64,000 nt of DNA, from NCBI RefSeq assembly GCF_037975245.1, contig NC_092568.1:19871001-19935000 (forward strand), read 5' to 3'. The notes beneath the pieces are model-generated. The model saw only the letters and a program-made list of their open reading frames with translations. It searched no databases and was not told the origin of the DNA. A program made the translations under genes and the position numbers. Source of the stretch: Apostichopus japonicus (Eukaryota > Echinodermata > Holothuroidea > Aspidochirotida > Stichopodidae). Shown here one piece after another: positions 49,665 through 61,240 of this stretch. Numbering within the stretch: position 1 is the stretch's first letter; each line of letters begins with the position of its first letter.

Positions 49665-50470
49665 ATTGGTTTTGCATGGTCATAATGAAAATTCCTGTCC
49701 GAGTCGTGCAAGGCACGGCTCCTGCAGGTTAATTAGAAAATTTAGGTGAAACAGACAATAGCATTTTGAAGAAACAAGTGAAGAGGAAGACAAGTAGCAT
49801 ACGTAATTTGGCAGCTTTGAAGGAAAAATGGAAACAACTTAGTAAAAATAATAAGAGGTTGCCCAGACCTGGCAAACCCACCCGTAGGGATGTACCCTTA
49901 CGCTAAGAAAAAAAAACAATTGTGATTGGTAACGTAATTGGTAAGGTTTTAACGCCTCTCATTACCACAGATGTTTATGCGACCCATTGCGACCTTTACT
50001 ATGGTTAACTCATTTCTTTATGGTAACATAAACACTGTCTGACTGGGAACTAAATATTAAGTTATTTATATATCATCTATTGTTTTAACTCAATACTGTC
50101 ACTATTCTTAACTCAATACGCTACTCCCTAAACCCTGTTAAACTGTTCCGCGGACAAGGTGTGTTACCTGAATGCATGTTGTTGTGGAAATTGCCTTTGA
50201 AGAACTCAATACCAGCACTCGATATAACTCAGTATACGCAAATTGCCATAACCAATTAAAGTTGTTCTTTGACTTGTAAATGAGTGTGACGGTGTACAAG
50301 CCTCGATAGTATCTATCTTGATGAAACTCGATACAGTAACTTATAACTCTATTCGATATTGTGTGTAGCAATTGCTAAGTGTTTAATATTTGGGTGAACT
50401 CTTCTATGTTGATATTAGTTATGTAATTTGTTAAAAATCTTACTGTTACCGGTCTCTATGTATAACTTTG

Positions 50471-50710
50471 TTGTTTGTTATTATTATTACAAAATTTCTA
50501 TAGCGCCATGACTAAAAAGATATTCTCTGGCGCTTTACAAAACAAATAGCTAAACACAAGTATATACAAAAAGAAGTAAGCAATACGAAGACAAGATACA
50601 AATAACAACTAGGCAAGACAAAAGACAACCACATTGACAGGCAAGAGACTTAACCAAATGCTTCGCTAAAAAGATGTGTCTTAAGGGATTTCTTGAAAGT
50701 AGGGAAAACA
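50471..50710 (+). repeat. (TTA)n plus TATAGCGCC-type dispersed repeat
   Basis: TTATTATTATTAC is followed by TTTCTATAGCGCCATG and TGGCGCTTTACAAAAC, then a conserved-looking AAGACAAGA-rich tail ending near TGTGTCTTAAGGGATTTCTT. Compare 3153-3290. Confidence 0.6.
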
Positions 50711-52200
50711 AGAACATAATTAATTATTAATTCCCGTTTACCTATTACTACATGCTATCTCCTACGCTGCTGGTACTCTTCTAAGTAGTTGTGACTTACC
50801 ATGGCTCATGTAAATATATACTGTAGTACTGATATGCTCAATAAGAAAAAAGCGTGAAACAGATGTGTCTCAGCCAGAGAAGAATAAACATCAACAATAA
50901 TCTACTTATACTGATGTAGGCTATGATGTGTGTTTCTACTGTCTCCGGTTACGTGTGCTACAAATACCATCAACTTAAATCGTTTTTCTTGTTCTGAGAC
51001 ATACCAAGCAAGCAGTATATATCTACGCTGTCTGAATTAACTTAATGTTTATCGATTGTCGACTTTTATAATTACAAAGTCCATCAAAGTAAAAACAACA
51101 AAATACTTCTGAATCCTTTGAAATGCTACAGTAATGAGGAGTCAGACTGTATTTACTTTGACTAAATTGTAAGCAACACTGTAAAGATACAAATCGATAA
51201 TTAAAAATAGTAATAAAAATAAAATAAGTAGTTGAGTTTAACTGCGCATGTAGCATATCTTAATTAAAACAGAACCGTGGGATGATACTAATGGAGTCCG
51301 ACAGCTGTATTTTATATCGCCCCCCCCCCAAGAAATATACATAATTAAAAAAACTGGTAGGTAATCTTATACGAAATCGCTGAATGGAGAAGTATTCACT
51401 TTGTCTTAAGTATATACCAAAAAATTAAACAATAAGCTGCAGACTACATTTATCAATATATTAAGTAAGATGATAAAGTTGAGAGCGTCATCACAGCAAC
51501 ATATATTGTCGGTCGCAGTGTATGTCAAAGTGTAACACAAAATGTTTCAAAAGGTTTAATAAGCAGCAGCTATATGCATGTAGTTTGTAAGCATATATAT
51601 TTCTTTGGGAATAATAAGGACTCTCATTCAATTATGTGTTAATATAGTTCACGCCTTAAATTTGTTCATAGTTACGCGGCCAAAACCACAGCTTAACCTA
51701 TACTGGTACAGCGGATGCTTTGTTATATGTTTGTTAAGTTCTTTTTTACCATTTATCATATAAGTTTTATGTTTACAATTTTAGTCATTATCTACACATT
51801 ATGCCAGATTTTGACCCACACACAAACTATTTTTTGCAGAGAAGAACTGTAATATGTAAAGTACAGTAGGTTTAATATCTTATTGCTGTCAAACCAAACT
51901 TTCTTAGCCACCGTCAAGAAGGGGAGGGCATGAATGGAAGGTGCTACCTCCTTTGCCAAACAGTGTTTCACCCTTAACAAAAGCTGTTGTTCCAATCCAC
52001 GCGATACCAGTCCCATCCCCTTCCCTGACGAATAATACTACCGTATTACCCTGTACAATCTTTATGCCTTTGTTTTTAGTTCTTCTGTGCATCCAAAAAG
52101 GTGCAATTAAGGCTTATAAATTTGAACACAACAACTTTTGAAAATGACCATAACAACTTCGTCCAGATGTTCACATGCAACGTAGGCTACGCTATACCAT

Positions 52201-54398
52201 CAGGTGCGTATCCAGGGGGGGGCGTTGGGGGCGCGCGCCCCCCGGGTAAGAAAAAGAGGAGAGAAAAAAAAAGAGAAGAAAAAAGGAAAAAAGAGGGGAA
52301 AAAGAGGAGGAGGAGAGGAAGGAAGGGAAAAGAAAAAGAAGAAAGAGAGAAGAAGGAGAAAAGGAGGGAGTAAAAGAAAAACGCGAAGACACCGGGAAGA
52401 GAAAGAGGAACAGTGACATCATTACAGCGCTGAAGGGTAGCCAGTGACGGATCAATGATTTCGTAAAAGTGTGCCTCACCCTACCCCTTACACCGACAAC
52501 TCCATTTTTTTGACGTTTCCATTTTCCTCTCTCACTAATGATCTATATATATACTATATATGGTCTATCATAACGCGTGTGTAGAATTGTGCTATGAAAC
52601 CAACTGTGGCTGGTCTCGAACTCGACCGTGTCGTCGGGGAACATGACGCATTTTGGGATGGGGGCGACCGCCCCCCCCCCCATTCAGCATTTTTTTTAAA
52701 TGATATCGCTAAGTAATTTCAAAATAGAAAGTGCTTAGATGCAACTTACAAGGCCTGGGAAGTGTCATTTCCAGCGATCTGGGAGACATTTTCGGCCAAA
52801 ATTTGCTTGTACGCTTCGCGCTAACAAATGGTCCTGGGTAGTGCCATTTCCAGCGATCTGGGAGACATTTTCGTCCAAAATTTTCTTGTACGCTTCGCGC
52901 CAACCTATGGTGGCGCTACGCTTAGATAATTTGCCTACAAGCTTCGCCCCTCCCTTGGCAAATTCCTCGCTACGCGCCTGTTCGAATTTGTAACGCAAAC
53001 AGCAGATATCACATCATATCAGTGAGCATGAAAATGGCGTTCCAGGATGAAAATCCTCAAAACTGTCCGACTTGCTTGAAAAAATAACCAAAAATTTTCG
53101 CGCGCTCCGCGCGCGTTTGACGTGTCAGTTTCAATATCATATAAGCAAGCATCGGTTATAACATCGCATGCCATCATGTACCGTACGGTCCGTTCAAATT
53201 GCGCAGTATACCGCGGGATGCTAATGTAAACAACGACATGTCTCATGTAGATGTATAAAAAGCATGGAGGTCCAATTATGTCAAAACTCTCTTTTACATT
53301 AGTAATGGCGAATTAGGGGCTGCACCCCCGCCGCGCAGTGGCGGAGCGTCCAAACGGTCAGGGGGGCGGTCGCCCCCCTGACGGACTCAAATGGACTGCT
53401 GGCGCCTTTTTCAGCTCTTTACCACTTTTTACTTATTCTACATTATTGACTCTTTTATTGCGCTCTCATCTACTTATTGACATTTCTCACATTTTCTTGG
53501 TGTAATTTGGCGATGACACCCTATTCTTCGTTTATCTGCAAATTAGCCAGGCCCTGAAAGGGTCATTTCCGGCGATCTAGGGAGTATCTTTACTCAAAAA
53601 ATTTCTGTGCGCTACGCGCCAACCAGTGGTGGCGCTCCGCTTAGATAGTGTCGAAAGCGCCCCTACAGACCATTCTCGCCCCTCCTGACCAATACCCCTA
53701 GCTCCGCCACTGCCGCCGCGCCTCATACGTCTATGTGTGTAGTGTTCGGTTTCGGAAATATCTGCTAGTTTTTCATTTCCTTCAACCAAGTTTTATAATA
53801 GCCGTTATAAGAGGTTTAATATTTCTACACCAATAAATTAACTGTGTCTGAATTTTCGAAAATTTCTGACCAACATTCTGCATCACACTTCCCTCTACTC
53901 GTGCAATTTTGACCGGTCTGTTAGGAGTTGAAGGAAGTTTTTCTATATTGGTTGTCCATAGATGAAATTTTGTACAACATTATGGGTATGTTTTCAAGTG
54001 AGTTTATTCACGAGAAATGTGAATTTTCAAATTCTGAACAAATTTGGGGCTTAAAACCTTGAAAAGTGGGGCTGACGGGTATTGTGGGCCGCGACGTAGA
54101 ATCACCTACAAAAGCATAAGACCCACAGGAGATGCGATCAGGTCGAACATGACGTGTGCCGGGTTGACAATCTTCAAAAAGGTTATGGATGGAAAAAAAA
54201 CTATTAGGAAATACTTGGTTCTCAGGCAAAAAGTGTACATCTGGTTGGTCATTTCAAGCCCGAGAAGTGCCGTTTCCGGTGATCTGGGGGGTATCAAAAC
54301 CAGAAATTTTCTTGTACGCTGCGCGCCAACCGATGGTGGCGCTCCGCTTAGATAGTAATTCGCGCCCCCCGGGTTAGAAAATCCTGGATACGCGCCTG
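52201..54398. mobile_element. 2.2-kb non-autonomous DNA transposon with 5-bp target duplication
   Basis: The ends are 16-bp inverted repeats with one mismatch: CAGGTGCGTATCCAGG at 52201-52216 and CCTGGATACGCGCCTG at 54383-54398. They are flanked by direct repeats ACCAT at 52196-52200 and 54399-54403. No transposase-like frame was seen. The interior has GC-rich subterminal palindromes, a long homopurine tract at 52248-52370, repeated ~110-bp modules (52755-52925 in two partial copies, 54260-54355) and a nested younger element at 53336-53712. The superfamily is not assigned. Confidence 0.82.
53336..53712. mobile_element. 377-bp hAT-like element nested in the 2.2-kb element
   Basis: The element starts CAGTGGCGGAGC and ends GCTCCGCCACTG (12-bp perfect inverted repeats) and is flanked by the 8-bp direct repeat CCGCCGCG at 53328-53335 and 53713-53720. 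An 8-bp duplication with CAGTG/CACTG ends is typical of hAT elements. The left part contains a GC-rich hairpin around 53357-53383. The right half carries the same ~110-bp module as the host element. There is no coding capacity, so it is a MITE. Confidence 0.85.
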
Positions 54399-54403
54399 AC
54401 CAT

Positions 54404-55603
54404 GGAGCTATAATCTGTTAATAGCTCCCTGGCTATACACAGTAGGTACTTAGTTTGCTATGTATCTCTAAGTACAGTGACTAAGGCTTTGTTTAAAGCT
54501 TCATGTTTCTCTGTAACACATTTTGACAACATTTCTAACATCTGTATCAGTTTTTTGTTGTTGTGGTTTTGCTATGTGGTAATGGCGTAAGAAATAACAC
54601 ACTGCAAAACAAATAGCTATTAACTACTTTGTTTGATTGTTAAGGTCTTTATTAGAGTTATTATAACGATTGTTGATAATATTATGCGTCCGTGCAAATT
54701 TGACTGAATTGATTTAATATATTGAATATATTTAAACCACTTTGACGATGTTTTCAATGAACATAACCATAAATGCAGTATTGTTGATGCATACCTGTGT
54801 TAATGGGAAAGCAAACTAACAACCTTTCTGGGGTTTTTTTTTTTTTTGTCACTAAGATGAAAACATCCCATAAACAGGTAAGATAAATAATTGAATTTGA
54901 ACGTCATGTCTGAGCGCTTCTATTGTGTTCCAAGTTACTAGGCGTGAGGAGAGTGAAGGGGATAAAGCTCTTACTTTCCATTTCATTTTCTGCTTTTCAT
55001 AATTTCGATGACAAAAATACTAGCGTATCCTAAACATTGGTAGTTGTTTTTTTTTTGTTAAACTTGTGGAACGATTCACAATACCCAGCGAAGGCAAATA
55101 TCACATCAATTTTATTTTGCTTCATCTATGCATGAGATGACCACTGGGGTAGTTCAAACGTCACCATTCTGTACCTTTTATTTTTCATTGAGTTAATATG
55201 AAAGGGAAAAAGGGCTCTAAATAATTCTCAAACCATATAATCAATAAACTTTAGGTGGCTATTTCAGTCAATAAAACAAAAATCTTAGCCAATACTCTGC
55301 TGGTCAACTGTATAGCTGAGAAAAAACGTCTCAATTACTTGTTTCGTTTTATAACTTAATTGATTTAATTAAATGGTTCATTAACATAATTATCTACCGG
55401 TAACTATTAACTTGGGTGTATTGCAGAGAGACTATCTTCAACAAAAGGGAAACATCTGCTTCATTTTAAGAGACCTGATTGAACTACACTAGTAGGAAAA
55501 ACGTCATTATAATTTCATCTGTTGTATGCTTTGTGAGGCACTGCAACTTACTCAATTGATTTGATTTAAGAAGTGTGTGTAAGAGTTTTTTTTTGTGGTA
55601 AAA
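54404..55603. other. Upstream region of copy D
   Basis: AT-rich and not homologous to the 5' flanks of A-C. Any promoter or 5' exon must lie here, but no clear TATA/initiator pair stands out. Confidence 0.5.
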
Positions 55604-57839
55604 ATGGCAGGATCGAATCAACGCTTATCCGTTACTGATTTGATTGTTCTTGTGTTTCTTTTGATGATTTCGGCCTTCGTTGGTCTCTACCATGCGGCAT
55701 TTAAGGGACGTCAACGAACATCTAAAGAATATTTCTTAGCTAATCGTTCCATGCATCCGTTACCGGTGGCCGTATCCCTAGCCGTAAGTATTATTTCGGC
55801 CATAACGTTTATCGGTACACCTGCTTTAAGTTACGTCTATGGTCCAGCCTACTGGCCAACAATCTTTGGTCGCATTCTGGCAGCAATTATCATCAGCTGT
55901 GTTATTTGCCCTGTTTTATACAATTTGAAACTAACAAGCATTTATGAATATTTAGAGAGACGGTTTAATAGAATTGTGAGATACATCGCGGTGTTTATTC
56001 AGCTTTTGTCGACTTTGTTGATACTCGGTGTGGTCGTTTACGCACCAGCATTGGCGTTGAATGCTGTGACTGGTATCAGTTTGTTTGGATCGATCTTGGC
56101 TGTGGGGATAATCTCGACATTCTACAGTACCATTGGTGGGATCAAAGCCGTTGTCTGGAATGACGTCATTCAGGTAAAAAAATAACTTAAAATACATATT
56201 TCGGTCACATTAATATATGTAGGGAAATGGGGGAAAGTAAATAAACTCTTGACAGTAATTAGGCATCTTGTCTAAGATATAATGAATTATTGATGGGTAT
56301 TTTGTACATTTGACCAGGGGAAGTCTAGACGACAATGTAGTGTTGGATCACCGGAATTAACTTTGACCAAGCATGAAGATCAACAACTATGGGAAAGCCT
56401 TCATATATTTGTGTCTACAAAGTAAAGGTAATTGTAAGAGGCTCGTCGCTAGATAGTAAACTGATTAAAAAAATTGTCGGCAAAACTATTTTTGGGCTTA
56501 AAACGTTTAGGGAAACATCAAGATGATGCGATATTTGGTGCCATTCTAACATTTCTTATGCTTCTTTTCTTTTCTTTCTTTTTCTCGTCACCAGAGCTCG
56601 ATAATGGTGATCGGTTTCTTCCTTATCATTATTGCGGGATGTATAAAGGTCGGTGGAATCGAAGAGGTTTGGTCTAGGGTCGTGGAGGGAAACAGAACAT
56701 TCGGTTTTGACTTTCGTCCAGATCCAACCATCAGACTATCCTTCTGGAGTACTTCTATTGGAGGAACATTTCTTTTGTTGTCATATGCGGGAGCCAATCA
56801 AAATCAAGCTCAACGGTTCTTAACCTGCAAAGATTTAAGGAGCGCCAAACTTGCGGCATTTTGGGGATCATGTTTAGTGGGCGTACTGGAGATGCTCGCA
56901 GTTTTAGCTGGTATTGTAATTTATGCTTTTTACTTCCGGTGCGATCCTCTTAAAAATGGTTTCATTGCAAAAGCTGATCAAATTGTACCCTTCTTTGCAG
57001 TCGAAGTATTTAGTAGTGTTCCTGGGCTAACAGGTTTTATTGTGAGTGCGGTCTGTAGTGCATCCCTAAGCACCATCTCAACCGCTATTAATGGCATTGT
57101 AACTGTGTTAGGGGAGGGAGGAATTAAGAAATTATGGCCGCAGCTTTCAGATGCAAAGTTTACTACAATAATGAAAGTGTTATCAGTTATTTGTGGATTA
57201 TTGTTCATGCTAATGGCAGGATTTGCTTCAGTCGCAGGCAGTATGGTCATTCCGCTCGGTCAAGGCCTTGTTGGGGCACTAGGAGGTGCTGTGGCAGGAG
57301 TGTTTTTGTTAGGAATGTTAATACCATGGGGGAACACAAATGGTGCCACAATTGGTATTATCACGGGAGCCCTTATTGGTACATGGATTATAATAGGCAG
57401 TGTCATGTATCCTCCTATCTCCACCCCTCTTCCTTTATCGAATGATCGTTGTCCTGTTAACGATACATTCATCTTTACGACCACCACAATGAATACATTA
57501 ACTGGGTCTGATTCCCATTCAATGGCTACCAGCATGCCATTAGACTTGGAAGACAGCCGTACCGGTATAACACGGCTTTACTCAATCTCATTTGCGTATT
57601 TCTCTTTGGTATCTTGTCTGTCGAGTTTGTTCGTTGGAATCGTAATCAGTCTGTTGTTTCCTTGCAAAGACTTCGTGGACGCCAACTTGTTAAGTTCTTT
57701 TGTAGTTGAGGCTTGTCAGAGGTTACCGCAAACGCTTCGCGACAAGTGTCCCATTCGCTTTACCGATAACGACGTAAGAGAAACAGCAACAAAAACAATT
57801 CATGTAATGGAAAACGGCGCGGATGATACTCAACTATAA
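55604..57839 (+). CDS. SLC5A8-like: Sodium-coupled monocarboxylate transporter, copy D (intact, opposite strand)
   Basis: Exon 1 is 55604-56173 and exon 2 is 56595-57839 (TAA), joined in phase 0 to give 604 aa. The ATG at 55604 (AAAATGGC context) is chosen because MAGSNQRLS aligns with MATSTQLLS of the other copies; an upstream in-frame GTG at 55595 is not needed. It is an SSS-family Na+/monocarboxylate symporter with the same family marks (YEYLERRFNR, VVWNDVIQ, ANQNQAQRF, SASLSTISTAIN). The first ~16 residues and the last ~20 (after NDVRET) differ strongly from A-C, while the core is nearly identical. The C-terminus still ends TQL, keeping a class I PDZ ligand. Transcription runs toward the lipoxygenase, so the two genes are convergent. 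It lacks the 5' flank shared by A-C. Confidence 0.94.
56174..56594 (+). other. Intron of copy D
   Basis: The intron is 421 bp, with donor CAG|GTAAAA and acceptor TTTCTCGTCACCAG|AGC. It aligns with the reverse complement of the copy A intron, for example around the segment beginning ACAGTAATTAGGCATC at 56252. It differs from the B/C introns. Confidence 0.9.
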
Positions 57840-58867
57840 ATACTAGTAATATGATGATTGTGACGATATGATAAACACGGGAGTTTCTCGATGTACGAGG
57901 GCTGGGGACGATCAAATCAAATAGAGAGGGTGGGATGATCGATGTAACAGGACTACGAGGTTCATGAGTCGGATGATCAAGGCCGAGGTTGGACTTATCA
58001 ACGTACAACAGGATGGGTCGACCAGGAGTATTATTATTAACGCACGAGTGATGTGAGGATCAACACAATCTTAACTATGATTCGTCAAACTCTAAAAAAA
58101 ATCTAAGTGGTCATGATATGGAATTTGCCGTTGCCATGACAGGCCAAGCTACCAGCTATCCGTTGGTAGCATGTCACTTAGAAATTACTATATCTATGCT
58201 TCAGGGGGTTTGGATAGTGGCAAATTTAGTGGTTAGTCAGTTGTATTAACAGGCCCTGGATAGTGCTGTCAACAAGATGGTAGTAAACTCTTAATGAAGC
58301 GTTCTGTCGTGAAACGCGTCCTTTGCATATACCACGGAGAAAACGTCTCAAAACACCTGTTTATTCCTTGCAATTTAAGGAAATGACACAATTTCGCAAG
58401 CTACATCGGTAAGACCGAAAGAAAGATACTAGTCAAGAGACCTAACACAGGCTTGCCACGAAAGTGAAAGTAAGCGGCTAGGCCCAACGGTAGTAAATAA
58501 AACATAAAGATTTGTTTGGCGCATTCTCTGTTGGGCCGGGCTTGCAAATTTTGATTGAAATTTGTAGAATCTACGGACTCGTTAAAATTCTGGCGAATTT
58601 TATTCAGCTCAAAATGTTTAAAGACAGATAACTCAATAAAAATACTGAATATTAATATGAAAATTGCATAGATCGGTATTATTTTAATGCGCTTTTAGGG
58701 CAGTAAACTGGAAAAGTCGAAGTTTAAATTTGACAAACACACATTGAGACTTTCAGTGCGAATGAGTAAAGGCGGACCAAGGAGAAGGGCAGTTTTAAAT
58801 ATAAAGAACGACTGGAAATATTGTCGGAGAAGCCGAAAAGTACAAAAAGTACCCCTTTTTCATTGGC
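57840..58867 (+). other. 3' flank of copy D
   Basis: A short block, GATGATCGATGTAACAGGAC near 57934-57953, recalls GATGATCCATGTAACAGGAC in the 3' flanks of A-C, so homology extends weakly past the stop. An AATAAA lies at 58496-58501. A ~50-base block at 58120-58170 (CAGCTATCCG...GGTAGC) recurs at 59400-59450. Confidence 0.5.
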
Positions 58868-60027
58868 CACCCGATACTCATAGCTAGTAGAGTAACTATT
58901 GTTCATGTTCCACAACCGTGCATCAGTAACTACCGGTACTGCGCTGTGTTCGCAACACGGTAACATGTTTTACAGGTGACACAGTAATTACTTCAAAGCT
59001 GTTACAAGTGGAACTACGAGTCCGAAAGGTGAAAATCAGAGGCGGCTGGGTAACGAAGACTACTCCCTGGCCGTACAGGTGGCATACTCCTATTAGAGTC
59101 TATATCAATCCGCTCGATTGTTCTCCTTCAGGAAAAGTGCCGAAAAGCAGCGGGAGAACATCTTTTGTGACCTGTTATCAATCATAATCTAGTTTTTTTG
59201 TGGCTTGCATGTTGAAGAGCATGAATGGAAGTACATGTGGTGAGAAAATTGGGTCAATTGAGGCAATTTTAGACCCCTTTAGGCCTCCCGGGAGCAGCGT
59301 AGGAAATTTGTTTACCACTGAGTGAAGAGGTTTGTTTACAAGTGACGAAAACTTCCGGCTCGGATAGCAAAAAATCTTCATGGTCATGGTACGAAAAATT
59401 GATGGTGCCATGAAAGGCCAACTTGTCAGCTATCCGGTGATGGGTAGCGTTTAGCTAGTGAAAACTTCTATCTAGACTTAGAGACCACATTACTTTTGTG
59501 ATTTAGTGTGTAAGTCAATGGGGCTTTTAATGGGCGTATGCTACCTACAATACGGAGTGCATGGTCGGCGCTGGCACAACTTCACGTAGCCGACACACTG
59601 CGGCGGTTATTTTATACTGCATGCGAGATTCAGATGGTAGCCTAATTTTTTTCTAATCGTATTAGTAAATCCATTTGATTGAAACATTTTTCACGGACAG
59701 GTGAGTGTGTGCAAGTCTCAAATAGATACAAAACATGTACACAAAATGGGATCTAAGGTGGGGGAGGGGGAACCTAGATTAGCCTTATGGGTAGTTCCAC
59801 GTCTCAATTAGGCCTTAATATAGTAATAGTTTACCACGTCAAATATTCATAGACTCCTTGTCCAGTCGCGCAGTTCTTTGTCTTTCATGGGAACGTGTAA
59901 CAGCTTTGCAGTAATTACTGTGCCACCTGTAACACATGTTACCGTGTTACGAACACAGCGCAGTAGTTACAGAGCACGGTTGTGGAACATGAGCAGTAGT
60001 TAATGTACTAGCTATGAGTATCGGGTG
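58868..60027. mobile_element. 1.16-kb element with ~135-bp terminal inverted repeats
   Basis: The left arm 58868-59005 and the right arm 59897-60027 are inverted copies of each other. Both outer ends read CACCCGATACTCATAGCTAG inward, and the arms share CATGTTCCACAACCGTG, AACACGGTAACATG and CAGTAATTACT blocks with small indels. No convincing transposase frame lies between them, so the element is non-autonomous. No exact target duplication could be fixed. Related end sequences occur at 1212-1252 and 44646-44766. Confidence 0.8.
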
Positions 60028-60667
60028 ATTTGGCAATTAAAATGAGCCCTTTTATAATTTAAAAAGTGTTATTTTTCTTATAATGTATCACAAAAAGTGT
60101 CCTATTATCAAAACATTAAGAAACACTTTAATTGAATGGTGCCATTTCAAAACAATTGTATTCAATATGTGCGAAAGGTACGAAAGTAACTTTGTGATTT
60201 GACAACCCCCCCCCCCCCCCCGCGAAATCGAATTGATGTGTCCCACTTACGGTATAGAAATTTGTGTCCGGCCTCCTTTCAGATTGAACCCTCTTTCAAT
60301 ACCCATGATTTAATTAATCTGGAAAAAGATTAACATTTGGCAAAGACGTATAACTTGAATTTGAAATATATGCATTAGTTCAAATTCGTTATTTTTTGAG
60401 TGTTTTATCAGACATGTGTTTCTCACAAATGTCTTTTATTAGCATTGTTAGTTCTCGCCTAAAACAATTGTTGTGAAGATGTTAATAAAGTTATTGTTTT
60501 ATTTACAGGTATGTGAGGGGGGCAATGCGATGGGGGTAGGGGGTAGGTGAGTGAGACAGATATATATTATGCGGACGGTATCCACCGATATCATTAATTA
60601 ACAATCATACGAAAGTTCAAACTGTATTTGTGTAACCTTTTCTTGTTGAGATTGTTGTTCAGTTTTT

Positions 60668-61240
60668 AAGTACGACAATGTGGCGAAGCACACTCTCGAG
60701 TACAACATAATTCAATATTGTGCTACATGTGAACTAAGTTTGTTTGGTAATTTTATAAAATTGCGGGTATTTCTTGTAGTTGATTATTTCGTAAATATAG
60801 CTGGTTATATGACTTTCATAAAAGTTTACTATTGTCTCCCAGTAAATTCATTCAAATGGAACTAATCGATTTAGGGCTATGTACGACCTAACTGTTTTAA
60901 TTGAATTAATTCGTTTGATGATTTTGTAAGTTGCTGGTTTCAGGAATAGGTTATCTGCTATGTATATGTTTGCAAGTAAGGCACATTCTCTAAGTGAATA
61001 TAATCGACTGCACGCTCCTTAATTATTACGGATTCTTGGTTCGGTGGCGGGATTGTTGCCATTACTTTTCATATAACTTAAGTTCATTAAAAAGGCTTCA
61101 TTATAAAGCAGTGTTCGAACGATTTCTGGTGTTTGAGTTTTACATTGGCGGCAGGTCTGACATGAGGGTATGAGGGGTGGGGGTTGGGGGAGGGGTTGAG
61201 AGGGCAGACACATTCCCGGGTCAATTTGGGGGCCCAGGAA
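60668..61240 (+). repeat. Dispersed repeat R1, longest copy, between transporter D and the lipoxygenase
   Basis: It contains all R1 landmarks and the strongest G-rich block (61174-61195, four runs of four or five G). Insertions relative to the 36-kb copy lie near 60960-61010 and 61060-61110. Confidence 0.75.

Larger units (their letters stand above)
49037..52195. other. No gene seen between divergent copies C and D
   Basis: Contains the TG and GCGC-type repeats and poly(C) runs near 49350 and 51321. No open frame has family motifs. Confidence 0.65.

Noticed and set aside
52201-52981. A shorter element ending at CTACGCGCCTG (52981)
   Set aside because: The flank after 52981 (TTCGA) does not match ACCAT, whereas the end at 54398 does.
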